Of a stretch of DNA of 64,000 nucleotides, positions 1 to 11,305 are shown in pieces. The notes below the pieces were generated by a model. The model made no database searches and was not told where the DNA came from. It saw only the letters and a list, made by a program, of their open reading frames with translations. A program made the position numbers and the translations under genes. The DNA is taken from assembly GCA_002794775.1 (NCBI GenBank), contig NBAY01000025.1, positions 248,001 through 312,000 on the forward strand, read 5' to 3'. Source of the DNA: Porodaedalea pini. Its lineage: Eukaryota; Basidiomycota; Agaricomycetes; Hymenochaetales; Hymenochaetaceae. Numbering within the stretch: the stretch's first letter is position 1; each line of letters begins with the position of its first letter.

Positions 1-2740
1 TATGCGAACTCTGCAAGGGGGAGCCAGTCCTTCCAGTCCGATTGACGATGGTTAACGAAGAGTTGAAGGCACTGTTCGAGCTCCTGGTTGACATGTTCCA
101 TTTGACCATTGGTCTGGGGGTGATACGCCATTGACGGGTTGCCTTCGATGTGTAGGAGTTTGTACAGTTCCTTCATCATTGACGCATCGAACTGCATGCC
201 TCAGTCATGGATGATCTTTTTTGGCAAACTGTGGAGGTGGAAGACGTGGTCACGGTACAGCTGAGCCATGCCTTCCGCTGACAACTTTGTCGTCGTTGGG
301 ATCGCGTGCATCTGCTTCGAGAACCTATCAACAAGGACACAGATCGCATTGTGCCCCTTGGAGTCCGGGAGTTCTCCGATGAGGTCGACCGTGACAATTT
401 CCCAGGGGCCTTCAGGGACTGTGTTTGGGTGGAGTGGCCTTGACCTTGACATCCTCAGAGCCTTTGTTCGCTGACAGCGATCACACCCTCGGATGTACGC
501 TTGGACATCGGAGAACATTGACGTCCACCAGAAGTCTCGACAGATGAGCTCCACCATTTTCGATGCTCCTGGGTGTCCAGCCAGTACCGAGTCATGACAT
601 TCCCGCAATATGGCCTCCTTCATTGACGATGGCATGTACACCTTGCCTCTCATCTGCCATAACCCATCATCTTCCGTCATCCCTGTTGGCCTCTCCGACT
701 CATGTAGCGCCCTCTGTGCTTCACCCACTCTGTCCAACACCTCCTCACGCGACGTCCTCACCACTCCATGATTCAGCCACTTCTCCTTGATGAACACAAT
801 GCCGTTGTTGTCATCCTTGCCCTCATCATAGCCCGCCTTTTGCGACAGTAAGTCCGCCTTGCCCATCATCTTCCCCAACTTGTGTTCGAGGTGGAAGTCG
901 AATTCTTCGAGCTCTGTCCGCCAGCAAGCTTGTCGATAGCTCAGCTTTTGTGCCGACCTGAAGTAGGTGAGGTTGGCGTGATCAGACCAGATCTCGATAG
1001 GGTGACGGGCACCGAGGAGGTATTGCCTCCACTCCTTGAGTGCTGAAACGATCGTGAGCATCTCTTTGTCATAGATCTCGTAGTTTCATTCTGCCAGCAG
1101 GAGTGCTTCTGACCTGTAGGTGACTACCCTCCACTTGCCGTCCTGCTTCTGCAACAACACTCCTCCAAGAGCAAAGTTTGATGAGTCTGCTTCAATGCGG
1201 AAAGGGCCCTCATCATTCACGATGGCCAGGACTGGAGGTGAGCAGAGATGTCGTCTCAACTCCTTGAACGCCTCCTGCTGTTTGGTCTCCCATACCCAGT
1301 CCTTCTTGCCTGTCAGCGATGTCAGCGGATGGACTACCTTGCTGTAGTCCTTGATGAATTGCCGCAGCCAGTTGCCCATACCAAGGAATTGCTGCAGCTG
1401 TTTGAGGTTTTGAGGGACTGGCCAGTCTGCAATCGCTTCTGTCTTTGCCGGGTCAGCTCTGATTTTGCCATTTCTGACGATGTGGCTGAGGTACTTCACA
1501 ACTTTGGCATCGAACTCACATTTTTCCAGTTTTAGGTACAAGCCGTTCTCTCGCAAGATCTGAAGGACACGTCTCGATGTCTCGATATGTTCCTCGAGAG
1601 TTTGTGAGAGAATCAGTATGTCGTTGAGGTAGACAATGATCAAGTTGTCGTAGACCAATCTCTTGAAAATGTGGTTGACAAAGGCCTGGAATGTTGCCGG
1701 TGCATTGCAAAGACCAAAAAACATGACTGTCGGTTCAAAGAGGCCCATGTTTGTGTGGAACGCTGCCTTCCACTCATCACCTTCACGGATCCGGATGTTA
1801 TAGTATCCCCAGTGGAGGTCAAGCTTGGTGATGAACTTCGCCTTCTTGACCTTGTTGACAAGTTCGTCGATGAGGGGGAGGGGGTACTTGTTCTTGATTG
1901 TCCCCTTGTTAAGCTTCCAGTAGTCCTGAATTGGACGTAGAGACTTGTCGGCGACGCCATCGGTGAGATCGACTTTTGTATACGGCCTGACTTCATGTTC
2001 TCTTCAAGGAAATCCTTCAGCGACTGTTGTTCCGTCAGTGTCAACAGATAGATCTTGCAGTCGCTAGGCTTGAAGTCAGGCTTCAGGTCGATGACGTGGT
2101 CCCAGGGGCAGTGTTCCGGTAGCTTCTCAAATCCTTTCTCTGAGAAGACATCGGCGTAGTCGTTGAGATATGCGGGCCAGGATGCCTTGTCCATTCGCAC
2201 TTCTCTCACCCTCCTCATCTCTTCCACATTCTCCTTCTTGATCATGCATTCTTCTGGACAGCGGGTGAATTTAATCGAACCCGTTTTCCAGTTGACCTCC
2301 GGGTTGTGGCATCGAAGCCAATCATAGCCGAGGAAAATATTAGAGGATGCTAGGAATGTTACTGCAAGGACAATCCTTTCCTTGTGGTGTCCAATCATCA
2401 GCTCAACATTGACGTATTTCTTGATCAGACCAGCCTCATTGTGCGTGCCATCCGCATTGAGCACCATGAGGGGTCTGATGTAGCGCTTGGTCTCTAATCC
2501 GTAGCATTCGACAAACCTCACGTCGATGCACAATCCTGTACACCCCGAGTCCATGAGGGCATGCACATCCACCTCTTTTGCTTCACCCTCCACTCCATAT
2601 CCGACGTTCAGGAGGAGGTCCAGCTGGCGTCCACCAGTTCCCCTCATGAACAGCTGTTCATACTCATTCTCTTTGTTCACACCGGTGGGGACTTCGTAAT
2701 CAGAAAAACCATCAACATCGTTCGCATCTACATACTGCAC
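1..2740 (-). pseudogene. Element A pol: protease, RT, RNase H, integrase (partial)
   Basis: Polyprotein that matures the particle, copies the RNA and integrates the cDNA. Protease carries the DSGCTG active-site motif near 2540-2560. RT is broken into two frames around 1640-1750: the fingers end in one frame and the palm, with a YLNDIL motif, continues in the next. The palm motif has Asn in place of the first catalytic Asp (YLDD in element C), so the RT is predicted dead. RNase H follows (1086-1340) and then integrase, with the zinc-finger CDRCQ near 480 and the core running to base 1. The chromodomain is off the window. Frame changes near 1065 and 1960 also break it. Confidence 0.88.
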
Positions 2741-2811
2741 AGATGGTTGGTTATATTTTATTGAGTCCGGATACGAGGCCCCTTGTTCTTCTCGGTCAGT
2801 CGCCCCGGTGG

Positions 2812-4582
2812 CTACACCTGACCACTCGCAAAATCCTGTGAGTCGACGACCTCTTCGTTATTGCCTTCTTCTTCCACATAGTCCTCCACTGTCATCCTTC
2901 GAGTGTCTACGACTTCCTCGAAGGCCGACTCCTTCATCGCGCCTAGCTCATCGGTGAGGAGGTGACGTTCGCCGGGCGCCATCATCTGCAGCATATGCTG
3001 CATGATCATTCTCCCTTGCGGGCATGCGTCCTTGAAATGACCGAGCTTGCCACAGATCCAGCACACCCTCCTCCGTTGGGCCTCGTTCATCAAGACGTCC
3101 ATCGGCTGGCCGGTACCTCCAAAAGTAACGCCAGTCGCATCACATTTGTCGACGTGGGAGGTCGCGATTGGGCAGTGAGCTGGGGGTGCCTGCTGCTGCT
3201 GCTGGCGTGGTGGAAGTGGGAATGCGTGACCTCGCTGGATTGCATGGATCTGCTGTTCACCCCAATCGATCTCGATGGCCTTTTTCTTCCATTCGTCGTA
3301 CATGGTCGGGACCGGCATCGACCTCAATACCCCTCGGACCACCTCGATGTTCATCGCGCGCTTCAGGCAGTCACAGATAATGGTGTCATCCATCAGTCCC
3401 ACTCTCATGATGACGACGTCGAGCTTCTGGAAAAACTCATCGGCGGTGAGGTCCTTTTGGACCTTGGTTTGGAACTCTGCTAACGCCTTTTCCTTCTGGT
3501 TCAGGTCATCAAACGAGGTGTCTAGGCGCTCTTGGAACCTTGTCCAACTGTCGTTGAAGGTTACGATGCTGGCCATCGTTGATTCCTCTACGTAATTCTG
3601 CACCCATGTTGCCACATTACCACCCTTCAAGTAGGAGAGAGCAACATAGATCTTACTCTCTGATGTGGGGTATCGGTTCGGGTTTGCGGAGACGAAAAGG
3701 AGGACCTCGCACTTGAAGTCTAGGTAGTCGTCACTGCCAGTGAATTCATGTGGCCGGGCGACGTCAATGTTGGGGGTCGGGGGGTTAGCTGCCGCGACCG
3801 GTGCTGGGGCATTGTTCGCCTAATGGGCGAAGGCGTTTGTGTCATGGACACTTTTTAAATTATCTTATCTTATCATTTTCTCTTATCTTATCTTATCATA
3901 TCTTATCCATCCATCACTAATCACACTTATTCCTGCTTACTCATTATTCATTACGCTCCTTCTCACACTATCCTTACTCGCTGACCGATCCTATGATTTC
4001 ATTATTCTATGAAGTTCTACAACGTTCTATCATCTATCCTTATGTAGTAGTTAATTCCCTGGTCCGTGCACAGCCGCTGAAGGGTATATAAGTAGGTAGT
4101 CCTCCTGTACTTATCCCCTAGTTTCGACCTGGTCAATTCTACCTGGCTACGTCCAGAAGCTATTCCTTATCTCCGCGCTGTGTCAGTTCCCCCTGGCTCA
4201 CTGCTCTCTCTCTTGTCTCCCTCCTCCTCTGACTGAGTTCCGCGCGACCCGGCTACCATTTGCGTACCCGTAGTCCGTCGCTGACAGTTTGCAACGATGG
4301 CCGCGATCTGCTCCATCTGATGCTGACTGAAACCTCCTGCTGACATCATGGGTTTGGGTATGGGCGTTGAAGGTTCGGGGGGGTCTGCGGTGAAGGGTCT
4401 CTATTAGTCTCGCGGTAAGGACCTGGAGTCGGTGGTAGGTTGATAGTAGACGTCAACGGTGCAGGTGACAATGGAGCAGCTGGGGGCCACCTGGCTCTCC
4501 TTCCTTGTTCGTCTGACGAATACCAGCTGTGCCGGACTTCACTCCACCAGATGTCGTGTGTGACACCGCTATTGTTGGTCAC
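2812..4582 (-). pseudogene. Element A gag, split by a solo LTR
   Basis: Nucleocapsid polyprotein. The N-terminal part (4582-4290) contains the block beginning TNNSGVTHDIWWSE and a proline-rich stretch. It is interrupted at 4286-3840 by a solo LTR and continues to the stop at 2812. The C-terminal part has a CCHC zinc knuckle (CWICGKLGHFKDAC, near 3020-3065) followed by an acidic tail. Gag and pol are in different frames, as in the better preserved element C. A frameshift after the proline-rich part separates it from the SAGGFSQ block. Family assignment rests on near identity with the C, D and B gags. Confidence 0.85.
3840..4286 (+). repeat. Solo LTR, family 2 (same family as element F)
   Basis: A 447-bp sequence with TGTCA...TGACA ends flanked by perfect 5-bp target duplications GTTTG (3835-3839 and 4287-4291). 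The promoter GGGTATATAAG near 4083 reads on the plus strand, so the LTR is in plus orientation. It interrupts gag of element A and is therefore younger than A. It must have formed by LTR-LTR recombination of a full element like F. Confidence 0.95.
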
Positions 4583-5055
4583 GACGTAACTTGGTCAGTC
4601 TGGATCCCAATGGGCTGATGCAGGGAGGGCCCGTCGCTGTTCGTCGGTGAGATCTATCTTGCCGACGGGGGAGGGACAGGGATCAGTCGTGCATTCGATC
4701 TGGGGTTACGCCAACGTTGAACGGGTTCGTTGGCGAAGTTGATGATAAGACGGAAGGACGCAGCAGAAATAACAATCGACAACGAGGTCGACGACTGTAC
4801 ACGCAATGTTACCCACGTCCAGGTTAAGTGGCTCCTCCACCAAAGGGAGATGCAGAGAGCCAGGGTCGGAAAAAGTCAGTTGTGAAGTTTACGTAATATG
4901 CGAACGTCCGAAAATGTCCAGGCAGGGTTTAGGGTTGTCATTTAGAGGGTTTACCCGTCAAGTCCGTTGAGGGGAGCACTCCTCTAGACTGAGTGAAGGT
5001 GAGTCGACAGTGACAACGTATGCTGGGGATGAGCCTGGGTGGGGTTCTGCTTTTA
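4583..5055 (-). other. Leader of element A with self-priming primer-binding site
   Basis: Untranslated leader between the LTR and gag; no gene is seen in it. The 11 bases one nucleotide past the LTR (5044-5054, reading AAAAGCAGAAC on the minus strand) are exactly complementary to the predicted start of the element's own transcript within the LTR (5271-5281). This is the arrangement of self-primed Tf1-like elements. Confidence 0.7.
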
Positions 5056-5514
5056 TGTTAGGTGGAAGTCTGGGTGGGACTCAGACTAGGCAACCTCAAT
5101 GTGCGGCACCTGATGGTGACGCGGACATTGTTTGGGACAGGCTGTATCTTGAATGCGAAGTTCGGGCAGCAAGCTTTCTCAGACTGGACGACGTGGAGGT
5201 AAGAGGATTAATACAAGTCTAACTAATACAAGGGGGGCAGGTCTCACCTGGACGACGTGGAGGCAAGAGGAAAAGCAGAACAGGGGGCTTCTGCGATTTG
5301 ACCTTCCTCTATATAGTGTCGTCCACGGGATTGCGTTATCTAAGTACTGTATAGTTTACATAACTAGAAATGGAATGAATGAAGGTTGTGTCGTACTAAG
5401 TGAGTGTGGGAATGATTATGTATGAAGGTTAAATATAATGGAAAAGGAGTGGTTAAAAGAAAGGAAATGGTAAAAGGGGAAATAAAAGAAACAGTAAAAG
5501 TTCGAGTCCTAACA
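5056..5514 (-). repeat. 5' LTR of element A (family 1)
   Basis: A 459-bp LTR with TGTTAG...CTAACA-type ends, in minus orientation. It contains a TATA-like box (minus strand, near 5306) about 30 bp before the GTTCTGCTTTT predicted transcript start. It carries the internal duplicated block around ACGACCTAG typical of this family. The right flank is a run of Cs belonging to prolyl-tRNA synthetase sequence. Confidence 0.88.
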
Positions 5515-6430
5515 CCCCCAGCCGTTCCTCCATATGTGCGAATTCCTATGGCAGGAAGGCCACACTGTGTATCTCATGAAGGAGGCTGACACTGAAGTAT
5601 GGGAGATTATTGACTTATATCGTCACGTGTACGAGGAGCTGCTCACCGTACCCATCATCCCAGGTGTCAAGTCTGAGAAGGAGAAGTTTTCCGGTGGTCT
5701 TCACATGACGACTGTGGAAGGCTTCATTCTGACGACCGGCCATGGCATCCAAGCTGCGATGTTGCATTGCCTTGAACAAGACTTCTCACGGTCAGAGATG
5801 TTCAACATCGTGGTTGAAGAACCGGATGATCTGCAGGGTACGGGTACGAACGGTGGCAAATTATTTGCGCGGTAGAACTCGTGGGGCCTTAGCATGCACA
5901 CAATTGGATTCATGGTCATGATCCATGGTGACAACCAGGGTCTTGTTCTCCCATCATGTGTCATGAGCGTCCAAGCAATTGTTGTCCCCTGCAGTATCAC
6001 CATGCAGACTAACAAGCAGGAGCTATACAACTGCTGTGAGGACTCACAAAGATGCTCAGGAGAGCCAGTATCCACGCGAAGGCGGATGTACTTGATGGCT
6101 ACACTCCTGGCTACAAGTTCAACGACTGGGAACAGAAGGTGTGAAGATACAATTATTCCTTATTTCTCAGTTTGCATGTGGTCTTTTAAATGGCTCTTTG
6201 TCTAGGGTGTGCCTCTTCACCTTGAACTTGGTCTGGTTGACATCCAGATGAAGCAAACACTTTCTGTGCAATGTGATATGGGCTTGAAGGCGCCAATAGC
6301 ACTTGCAGAACAGGAGACTGCCATACCTGCACTTCTCAAGACTATCAGACAGGAGATGTTCAAGTATGCAAAGGCACTGTACATGTCTCACCTGCTTGTC
6401 GTGACCAAATGGGATGATGTCATGCCAACA
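5515..6430 (+). pseudogene. Captured prolyl-tRNA synthetase fragment, catalytic and C-terminal part
   Basis: Degenerate piece of the eukaryotic/archaeal-type class II prolyl-tRNA synthetase. Recognisable blocks are EFLWQEGHT (motif 2 region), VPIIPGVKSEKEKFSGGL, TTGHGIQ and GDNQGLVLP, then the anticodon-binding region ending KWDDVMPTL. A phase-consistent intron is retained after the NDWEQK codons (about 6140-6206). Stops and frameshifts occur, for example at 5875 and near 6050. The start is set by the insertion of element A. At about 6430 it fuses directly to the N-terminal region of a second synthetase copy, a head-to-tail joint that does not occur in the real gene. Confidence 0.85.
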
Positions 6431-6748
6431 TTGCTTCATACTTGCGTGCTTATGAAACTGGGGAGACCAAGCTTCACTAGGTAGATTTTGTGGAACTCAA
6501 GATCGATGCTGTGGCACCTGCTGCACCCACATCTGCAATTGCTGCCCAAGAAAAAGGCAATGAAAAGTGAGGATCGGCGGCACAGTGAAGATTGCTGTTG
6601 GCATGAAGAAAGCGGTCGACTTTCCGGGTTGGTATACGAATGTGCATTGATTGTTCTGTAATCCCTCACTTTGTGCTGACAAGTATTATAGGCACTGATC
6701 AAGGTCAATATGACATGCATCTTCAGAGGGAGCTACGAGCTTGAGGAA
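6431..6748 (+). pseudogene. Captured prolyl-tRNA synthetase fragment, N-terminal part
   Basis: Matches the N-terminal part of the synthetase seen in copy 2 at 51910-52200 (IASYLR block, then an Ala/Pro/Lys-rich linker) and includes a retained intron ending near 6690. The segment between the intron and the GSYELEE block is shortened relative to copy 2: most of the exon with the YYSVSG block is missing. At about 6748, just after the SELEEP-like motif, the reading passes into FunK1 sequence, so the synthetase is interrupted by a second captured gene. Confidence 0.75.
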
Positions 6749-7775
6749 CTCAGCAATCCGTCCAACTACAGAAAAAAATGCTGGAAGAAATGGCAGACAA
6801 GTAAGAAGGAATTTGAAAGTGAATTGGAGGCTTCGGAGTTGAAGATGGATGTGGATGGGAAGCCTGTTTGATGGAAGTCAGATGAGGAGCAGGTTGCCGA
6901 TTTTCTCAACAAAATAGCAGACAGTGTTCGCTCGGAGTATGGCATTGACGGGACTACACCTAAATCACGCATATTCTCTGCTTGCTTCAGGGATTGCGCC
7001 CCTGTGGATGCTCCCATCGACTGCATCTGGAAACCTGATTGTGTCGGGCTCGACAAGGACAAGGCTGAATCAGAAGACACCGCTTGGCGTGACGTCTGTG
7101 CACTGCTCGAATTAAAATTCACTGCTTCCACTCAAGCATTGAGAGATGTGTATCGGGAACTTCTCAACTGTGCTCGCATGGTCTTCACCATGCAGCACAA
7201 CCGATGATTTGTCCTGAGTGCCGTTCTCCAGTTCTTGACGATGTTTTTTCTTCATCTTTGACTGAAGCGGTGTGCTTTGTATGGAGGGCTTCGACATCAA
7301 TCAAGAACCTAAAAAACTCATTCACATCATCTGTGGAATACTCTTTGTTGATGAGATTCATTTGGGATACAATCCGATGATCGAGAAGTCAGAGGAGGGT
7401 GGCTATCATATTTGGCTGAACGGTGTACGCCACAAATGCAAAGAGCCACTTTACATTGAGAAGTCGGTGTGTGGATGACGGACAGGATGCTTCAAGATGG
7501 TGCTTGATGGGCAAGATGTGGTGATCAAGGATGCATGGGTGGACGACTCATGGAAAAAGCTTGAGCACAAGATCCTGAAGGATGTGGAAGGTGTTGTGAG
7601 GGTGATCGACCACGAGATAGTGCAGATAGAGGGGAAGAATGATATGACTGGCACTGATCGTCAAGTACTGGCAGAGGATGACATATGGTTGAAGTATAGG
7701 AAGTGGCACAGGTTTGGAATGGTTGAGGCACAGATGCACCACCAGACGTTGGCTTTGTGGGTATGATCTATTGAT
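6749..7775 (+). pseudogene. Captured fungal-type (FunK1) protein kinase fragment
   Basis: Several frame-shifted blocks resemble the fungal-specific kinase family FunK1: the N-terminal block with WRDVCALLELKFT and STQALRDVYRELL, the MVFTMQHNR block, FDINQEPKK (typically an F-D-I-N stretch before the lobe), LGYNPMIEK, and the VIKDAW block around 7520-7545 corresponding to the ATP-lysine strand. The piece stops before the catalytic loop and activation segment, so no kinase activity is expected. In-frame TGA codons occur near 6870 and 7205. It lies inside prolyl-tRNA synthetase sequence and in the same orientation, so it was acquired after or together with it. Confidence 0.75.
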
Positions 7776-7807
7776 TGAATTTGACAATTCCATTGACACA
7801 GTAGTTT

Positions 7808-8146
7808 AGATTCCTGGTCTGTCTGCCTTCATCTCTATCCTCGGACCAATGATGTATGACCCAAATGGTGAGCTCACCTTGGACTCCTCACTGTCACCAC
7901 CACACACTGACCCTCCTTGTGCCAGTCTTCACCCTCAATCTTGAGCAGCTCCTCTCAGGTGCACCAATTGACACTGCTATCAGCATGCTGCAGGTCACGA
8001 TTTACTCTGTGCATGGCCTGAAAGGTACTAAAATTGGTGGAGGCACACCTGACCCATACATCAGCTTGAGCCTAAATGTGAGGCAGGAGCTTGCCTGGAC
8101 GAAACACAAGGAGTCCATGTACGTATTGCATGTCCACTTAAAAATG
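7808..8146 (+). pseudogene. Captured tricalbin (extended synaptotagmin-like) C2-domain fragment
   Basis: Encodes an IPGLSAF...LGPMMYDPN block, an apparent retained intron (about 7868-7926), then FTLNLEQLLSGAPIDTAI, a C2 strand LQVTIYSVHGLKG, and a GGGTPDPYISLSL calcium-loop stretch. This is the junction of the SMP lipid-transfer domain and the first C2 domain of tricalbins, which tether ER to plasma membrane. Only about 100 residues are present. The fragment directly follows the FunK1 piece and runs into the resumed prolyl-tRNA synthetase at about 8147. A functional product is not expected. Confidence 0.75.
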
Positions 8147-9240
8147 GCCATGTATCTCTACTACGCCGAATAGATCAAGAGCTATTGTGATCTACCCCCT
8201 CAAGCTCAACCAGTGAACAGTGTTGTGCACTGGGAGTTCAAGAGCCCCCAGCTGTTCCTCCATACACGCTAATTCCTATGGCAGGAAGGCTACACTGTGC
8301 ATCTCATGAAGAAAGAGTCCAACACTGAAGTACAGGAAAGTCTTGGCTTAAATCGGCGTATGTACGAGGAGCTGCTTGCCATACCCACCATCCCTGGCAT
8401 CAAGTCCGAGAAGGAGAAGTTTGCTGGTGGTCTGTACACGATGACCATGGAAGGCTTCATTCTGACAACTGGTCGTGGCATCCGTCGCATTGCCTTGGCC
8501 AAAACTTTTTGTGGCCAGAGATGTTTAAAATTATGGTTGAAGACCCAGATGATCTGCAATGTACAGGTCCAAATGGTGGCAAATTTTGTGTGGCAGAACT
8601 CGTGGGGCCTAAGCACGTGCACCATTGGAGTCATGGTCATGATTCACAGCGACAACCAGGGTCTTGTTCTCCCATCACGTGTCGTGAGTGTCCAAGCAAT
8701 CGTTGACCCCTGTGATATCACTGTGTGCACTAATAAGCAGGCGTTATATGACTGCTGTGAGGAGCTCGTGAAGACACTCAGGAGAGCCGGTATCCACACA
8801 AAGGCGGATGTACTCGACAGCTACACTCCTGGCTACAAGTTCAACAACTGGGAACAGAAGGTGTAAACATATTATTTCTTGCTCCCCAGTTTGCCTGTAA
8901 TCTTACAAATGGCTTTTTGTCCAGAATGTGCTACTTTGCCTCAAACTCGGTCTGGTTGATATCCAGAAGAAGCAAACACTTTCTGTGTGATGTGATCGAG
9001 GCGTTCAAGTGCTACTAGCACTCGTAGAACTGGAGATTGCCATAACTGCACTTCTCAAGACTATCCAACCGGAGATGTTCGAGTGCACAAAAGCACTGTA
9101 CATGTCTCACCTGCACGTCGTGACCAAATAGGATGACGTTGTGCTGACACTTCACAGCAAATGTGTTGCAGTCCTTCCATGGTGCGAAGAGGAAGCAGGT
9201 GAAGTCAGACATCAAGGAACATAGCAGACACATGTGGGTA
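8147..9240 (+). pseudogene. Captured prolyl-tRNA synthetase fragment, second catalytic/C-terminal copy
   Basis: Resumes at the YYAKWIKSY-like block and continues through EFLWQEG-like sequence, KSEKEKFAGGLYT, TTGRGI, the NSWGLST...GVMVMIH block and GDNQGLVLP to YTPGYKFNNWEQK, followed by a retained intron (about 8865-8922) and the anticodon-binding part ending VLPWCEEEA. It parallels the copy at 5515-6430 but is slightly less decayed: one 189-codon open stretch covers 8297-8866. A frame change near 8480-8500 removes residues around the HCLGQNF block. CpG sites are largely replaced by TpG or CpA. Confidence 0.85.
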
Positions 9241-9722
9241 TCTAACGTGCATCATCATGGAGCAAGTCTGATGAGGAAGTGTATGGCTACACCAGTAGGA
9301 TAGTAGATCCAATGTATTTTGCATATTATAATATATGATTTTTGCAATCTGCCTGCTATCTGAACAAAAGTGTGAGGTCATGAGATACCCTAGGAAGTAT
9401 GACACTGCCTAGTCACCTGGCTATAGACTCCTTTATGTCAATATAGGCAGCTATATGTCTCTAAGAAATTATGGCCTATTTGAATCTATGTGCTATTCAG
9501 TACTATAATACTATCCCTCTATGGCCTATTCTGTGCTATGTAATATACAACTATGGCCTATTCAGCACTATGGTACTATACAGCTATGGACTATTTGGCA
9601 CTATGGTACTATATGGTCCTATATAGAGGGGGGGTTACCATTAACTACTAAACAACTATGGACTACTATAAATGCTATATAGTAGCATATAACAGTGTAT
9701 AGTGTTTGCCATTTTCCTGATG
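9241..9722 (+). repeat. Right subterminal and terminal region of copy 1
   Basis: About 480 bp without coding sequence. It is rich in short CTATGG, TACTATA and CTATATAG motifs on both strands and ends in GTTTGCCATTTTCCTGATG. The same sequence, with few differences, closes copy 2 at 53660-54124. Arrays of short subterminal motifs next to a TIR are usual binding sites for cut-and-paste transposases; no transposase is visible here. Confidence 0.75.
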
Positions 9723-10849
9723 ATGTAGATGAAAGATGTGGTCCCAATACAGCTGTGCCATGCCTTCTGCCGACAGTTTCATCATCATCAGGATTGCGTG
9801 CATCTGTTTCGAAAACCTGTGCACAAAGACGCAAACAGCATTGTGTCCCTTTGAGTCTGGAAGCTCTCTGATAAGGTTGACCATAATAATCTCCCAAGGG
9901 CCCTCAGGGACCATGTTCAGGTGGAGTGGCCTTGATCTTGACATTCTCAAAGCCTTCATTTGCTGGCAGTGATCACATCCTCGGACGTATGCTCTCATGT
10001 CTGAGAACATAGATGCCCACCAGAAGTCTCAACAAATGAGTTCTACCATCTTTGATGCTCCTGGGTGTCCTGCCAGCACCGAGTCATGGTACTCCCGCAA
10101 CACCAGTTCTTTCACTGTCGATGGTACATACACTTTGCCTTTCATCTGCCACATTCTGTTGACCTCTGTCATCCCTGTTGGCCTCTCCAACTCATCCTGT
10201 GCCCTCTGCACTTCGCCCACTCATTCTAACACCTCATCACGTGACGTTCTCACCACCCCATGATTCAACCACTCCTCCTTGATGAATATGACACCGTCAT
10301 TGTCATCCTTGCCTTCATCATATCCCACCTTGCATGACAGCAGGTCCACCTTGCCCATTGTCTTCCCTGACTTGTGTTCGAAATGGAAGTTGAATTCCTC
10401 GAGTTTGGCCTGCCAGCGAGATTGATGATAGCTTAGCTTCTGCACCGATCTGAAGTACATGAGGTTGGCATGGTCGGACCAGATTTTGAATTTGTGCTAG
10501 GCACTGAGGAGGTATTGTCACTACTCCTTGAGCACCAAAATGATTGCAAGCATCTCTTTGTCATAGATCTCATAGTTTCATTCTGCCGGTAGCAGCGCCT
10601 CTGACCTGTAGGCAATTACCCTCCACTTCCCCTCCTGTTTTTGCAACAACACACCTCTGAGTGCAAAGTTCAATGAGTCTGCTTCTACATGGAAAGGGCC
10701 CTCATTGTTGGTGATTGCCAGGACTGGAGGTGAACTGAGATGACACTTCAGTTCCTCAAACACTTCCTGCTGTTTGGTCTTCCATACCCAGTCCTTCTTG
10801 CCTATCAGCGATGTCAGCAGTTGGACCACCTTGCTGTAGTCCCTGATGA
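9723..10849 (-). pseudogene. Element B RNase H and integrase fragment
   Basis: Reads from RNase H (10829-10578, with VRPLLTSLIG-like and ALRGVLLQKQ blocks), through the tether/spacer, to the integrase zinc finger (HDSVLAGHPGASK and CDHCQ, near 9960-10090) and the first catalytic Asp block near 9890. It ends at 9723, where copy 1 begins. Multiple frameshifts and stops are present. The left boundary is set by comparison with elements A and D. Confidence 0.85.
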
Positions 10850-11300
10850 TGTCAGCGACAGACTACGGGTACGCAAGGGGTAGCCGGGTCACGCGGAACT
10901 CAGTCAGAGGAGGAGGGAGGAGAGAGAGAGAGAGCGGTGGGCCAGGGGAACTGACACAGCGCAGAGGTAAGGGGACAGCTTCTGGATGTAGCCAGGTAGA
11001 ATTGACCAGGTCAAAACTAAGGGATAAGTACAGGAGGACTACCTACTTATATACCCTGCAGTGGCTGCGCACGGACCAGGGAATTAGCTACTACATAAAG
11101 ATAGATGAAAGAATGTCGTGGAACTTCGTAGAACAATAGCGTCATAGTATCAGTCAGTGAATAATGACAGTGTGAGAAAGGGGCATAATGGATATGAGTA
11201 AGTCGAAATAGGTGTGATTAGTAATGAGTGGATAAGATATGATAAGATAAGATAAGGGAAAATGATGAGAGAATAAAATAATTAAAACACATCTATGACA
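10850..11300 (-). repeat. Solo LTR, family 2
   Basis: 451 bp, TGTCAGCGAC at one end and ATCTATGACA at the other, flanked by perfect GATGA duplications (10845-10849 and 11301-11305). The TATATAAG promoter box reads on the minus strand (around 11050). It lies between the RT and RNase H coding parts of element B, so it is younger than B. Confidence 0.95.
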
Positions 11301-11305
11301 GATGA

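Larger units (their letters stand above)
1..5514 (-). mobile_element. Ty3/gypsy chromovirus element A (3' part lies off the window)
   Basis: Minus-strand LTR retrotransposon of the same family as elements B, C, D and E. Reading leftwards it has a 5' LTR (5514-5056), a leader, gag, protease, reverse transcriptase, RNase H and integrase, and it leaves the window inside integrase. Its 5' LTR abuts prolyl-tRNA synthetase sequence at 5515 within a C-run, so A was inserted into gene-carrying TIR element copy 1. A itself is split by a solo LTR of the second family. The element is less CpG-depleted than D or B but has frameshifts between gag and pol blocks. Seen directly: domain order and LTR. Inferred: inactive. 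Confidence 0.9.
5515..9722 (+). mobile_element. Gene-carrying TIR element, copy 1 (right part)
   Basis: This segment ends at 9722 in GCCATTTTCCTGATG, the inverse of the left terminus of copy 2 (CATCAGAAAAATGGCAAA at 48340), and its last 470 bp closely match the end of copy 2. Its left part is beyond element A and off the window. It contains, all on the plus strand, two prolyl-tRNA synthetase copies, a FunK1 kinase piece and a tricalbin piece, with introns retained. No transposase is visible, so it appears non-autonomous. The right flank is integrase of element B. Superfamily cannot be assigned from what is visible. Confidence 0.75.

Noticed and set aside
9300..9722. Satellite, telomeric or centromeric repeat (CTATGG/TACTATA motifs)
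   Set aside because: The motifs are irregular, not in phase, and confined to the subterminal parts of the gene-carrying elements, so they are likely transposase-binding motifs.
5515..9722. Native prolyl-tRNA synthetase, FunK1 and tricalbin genes
   Set aside because: The genes interrupt each other within codons, are partial and decayed, and the block ends in the same terminus as copy 2.
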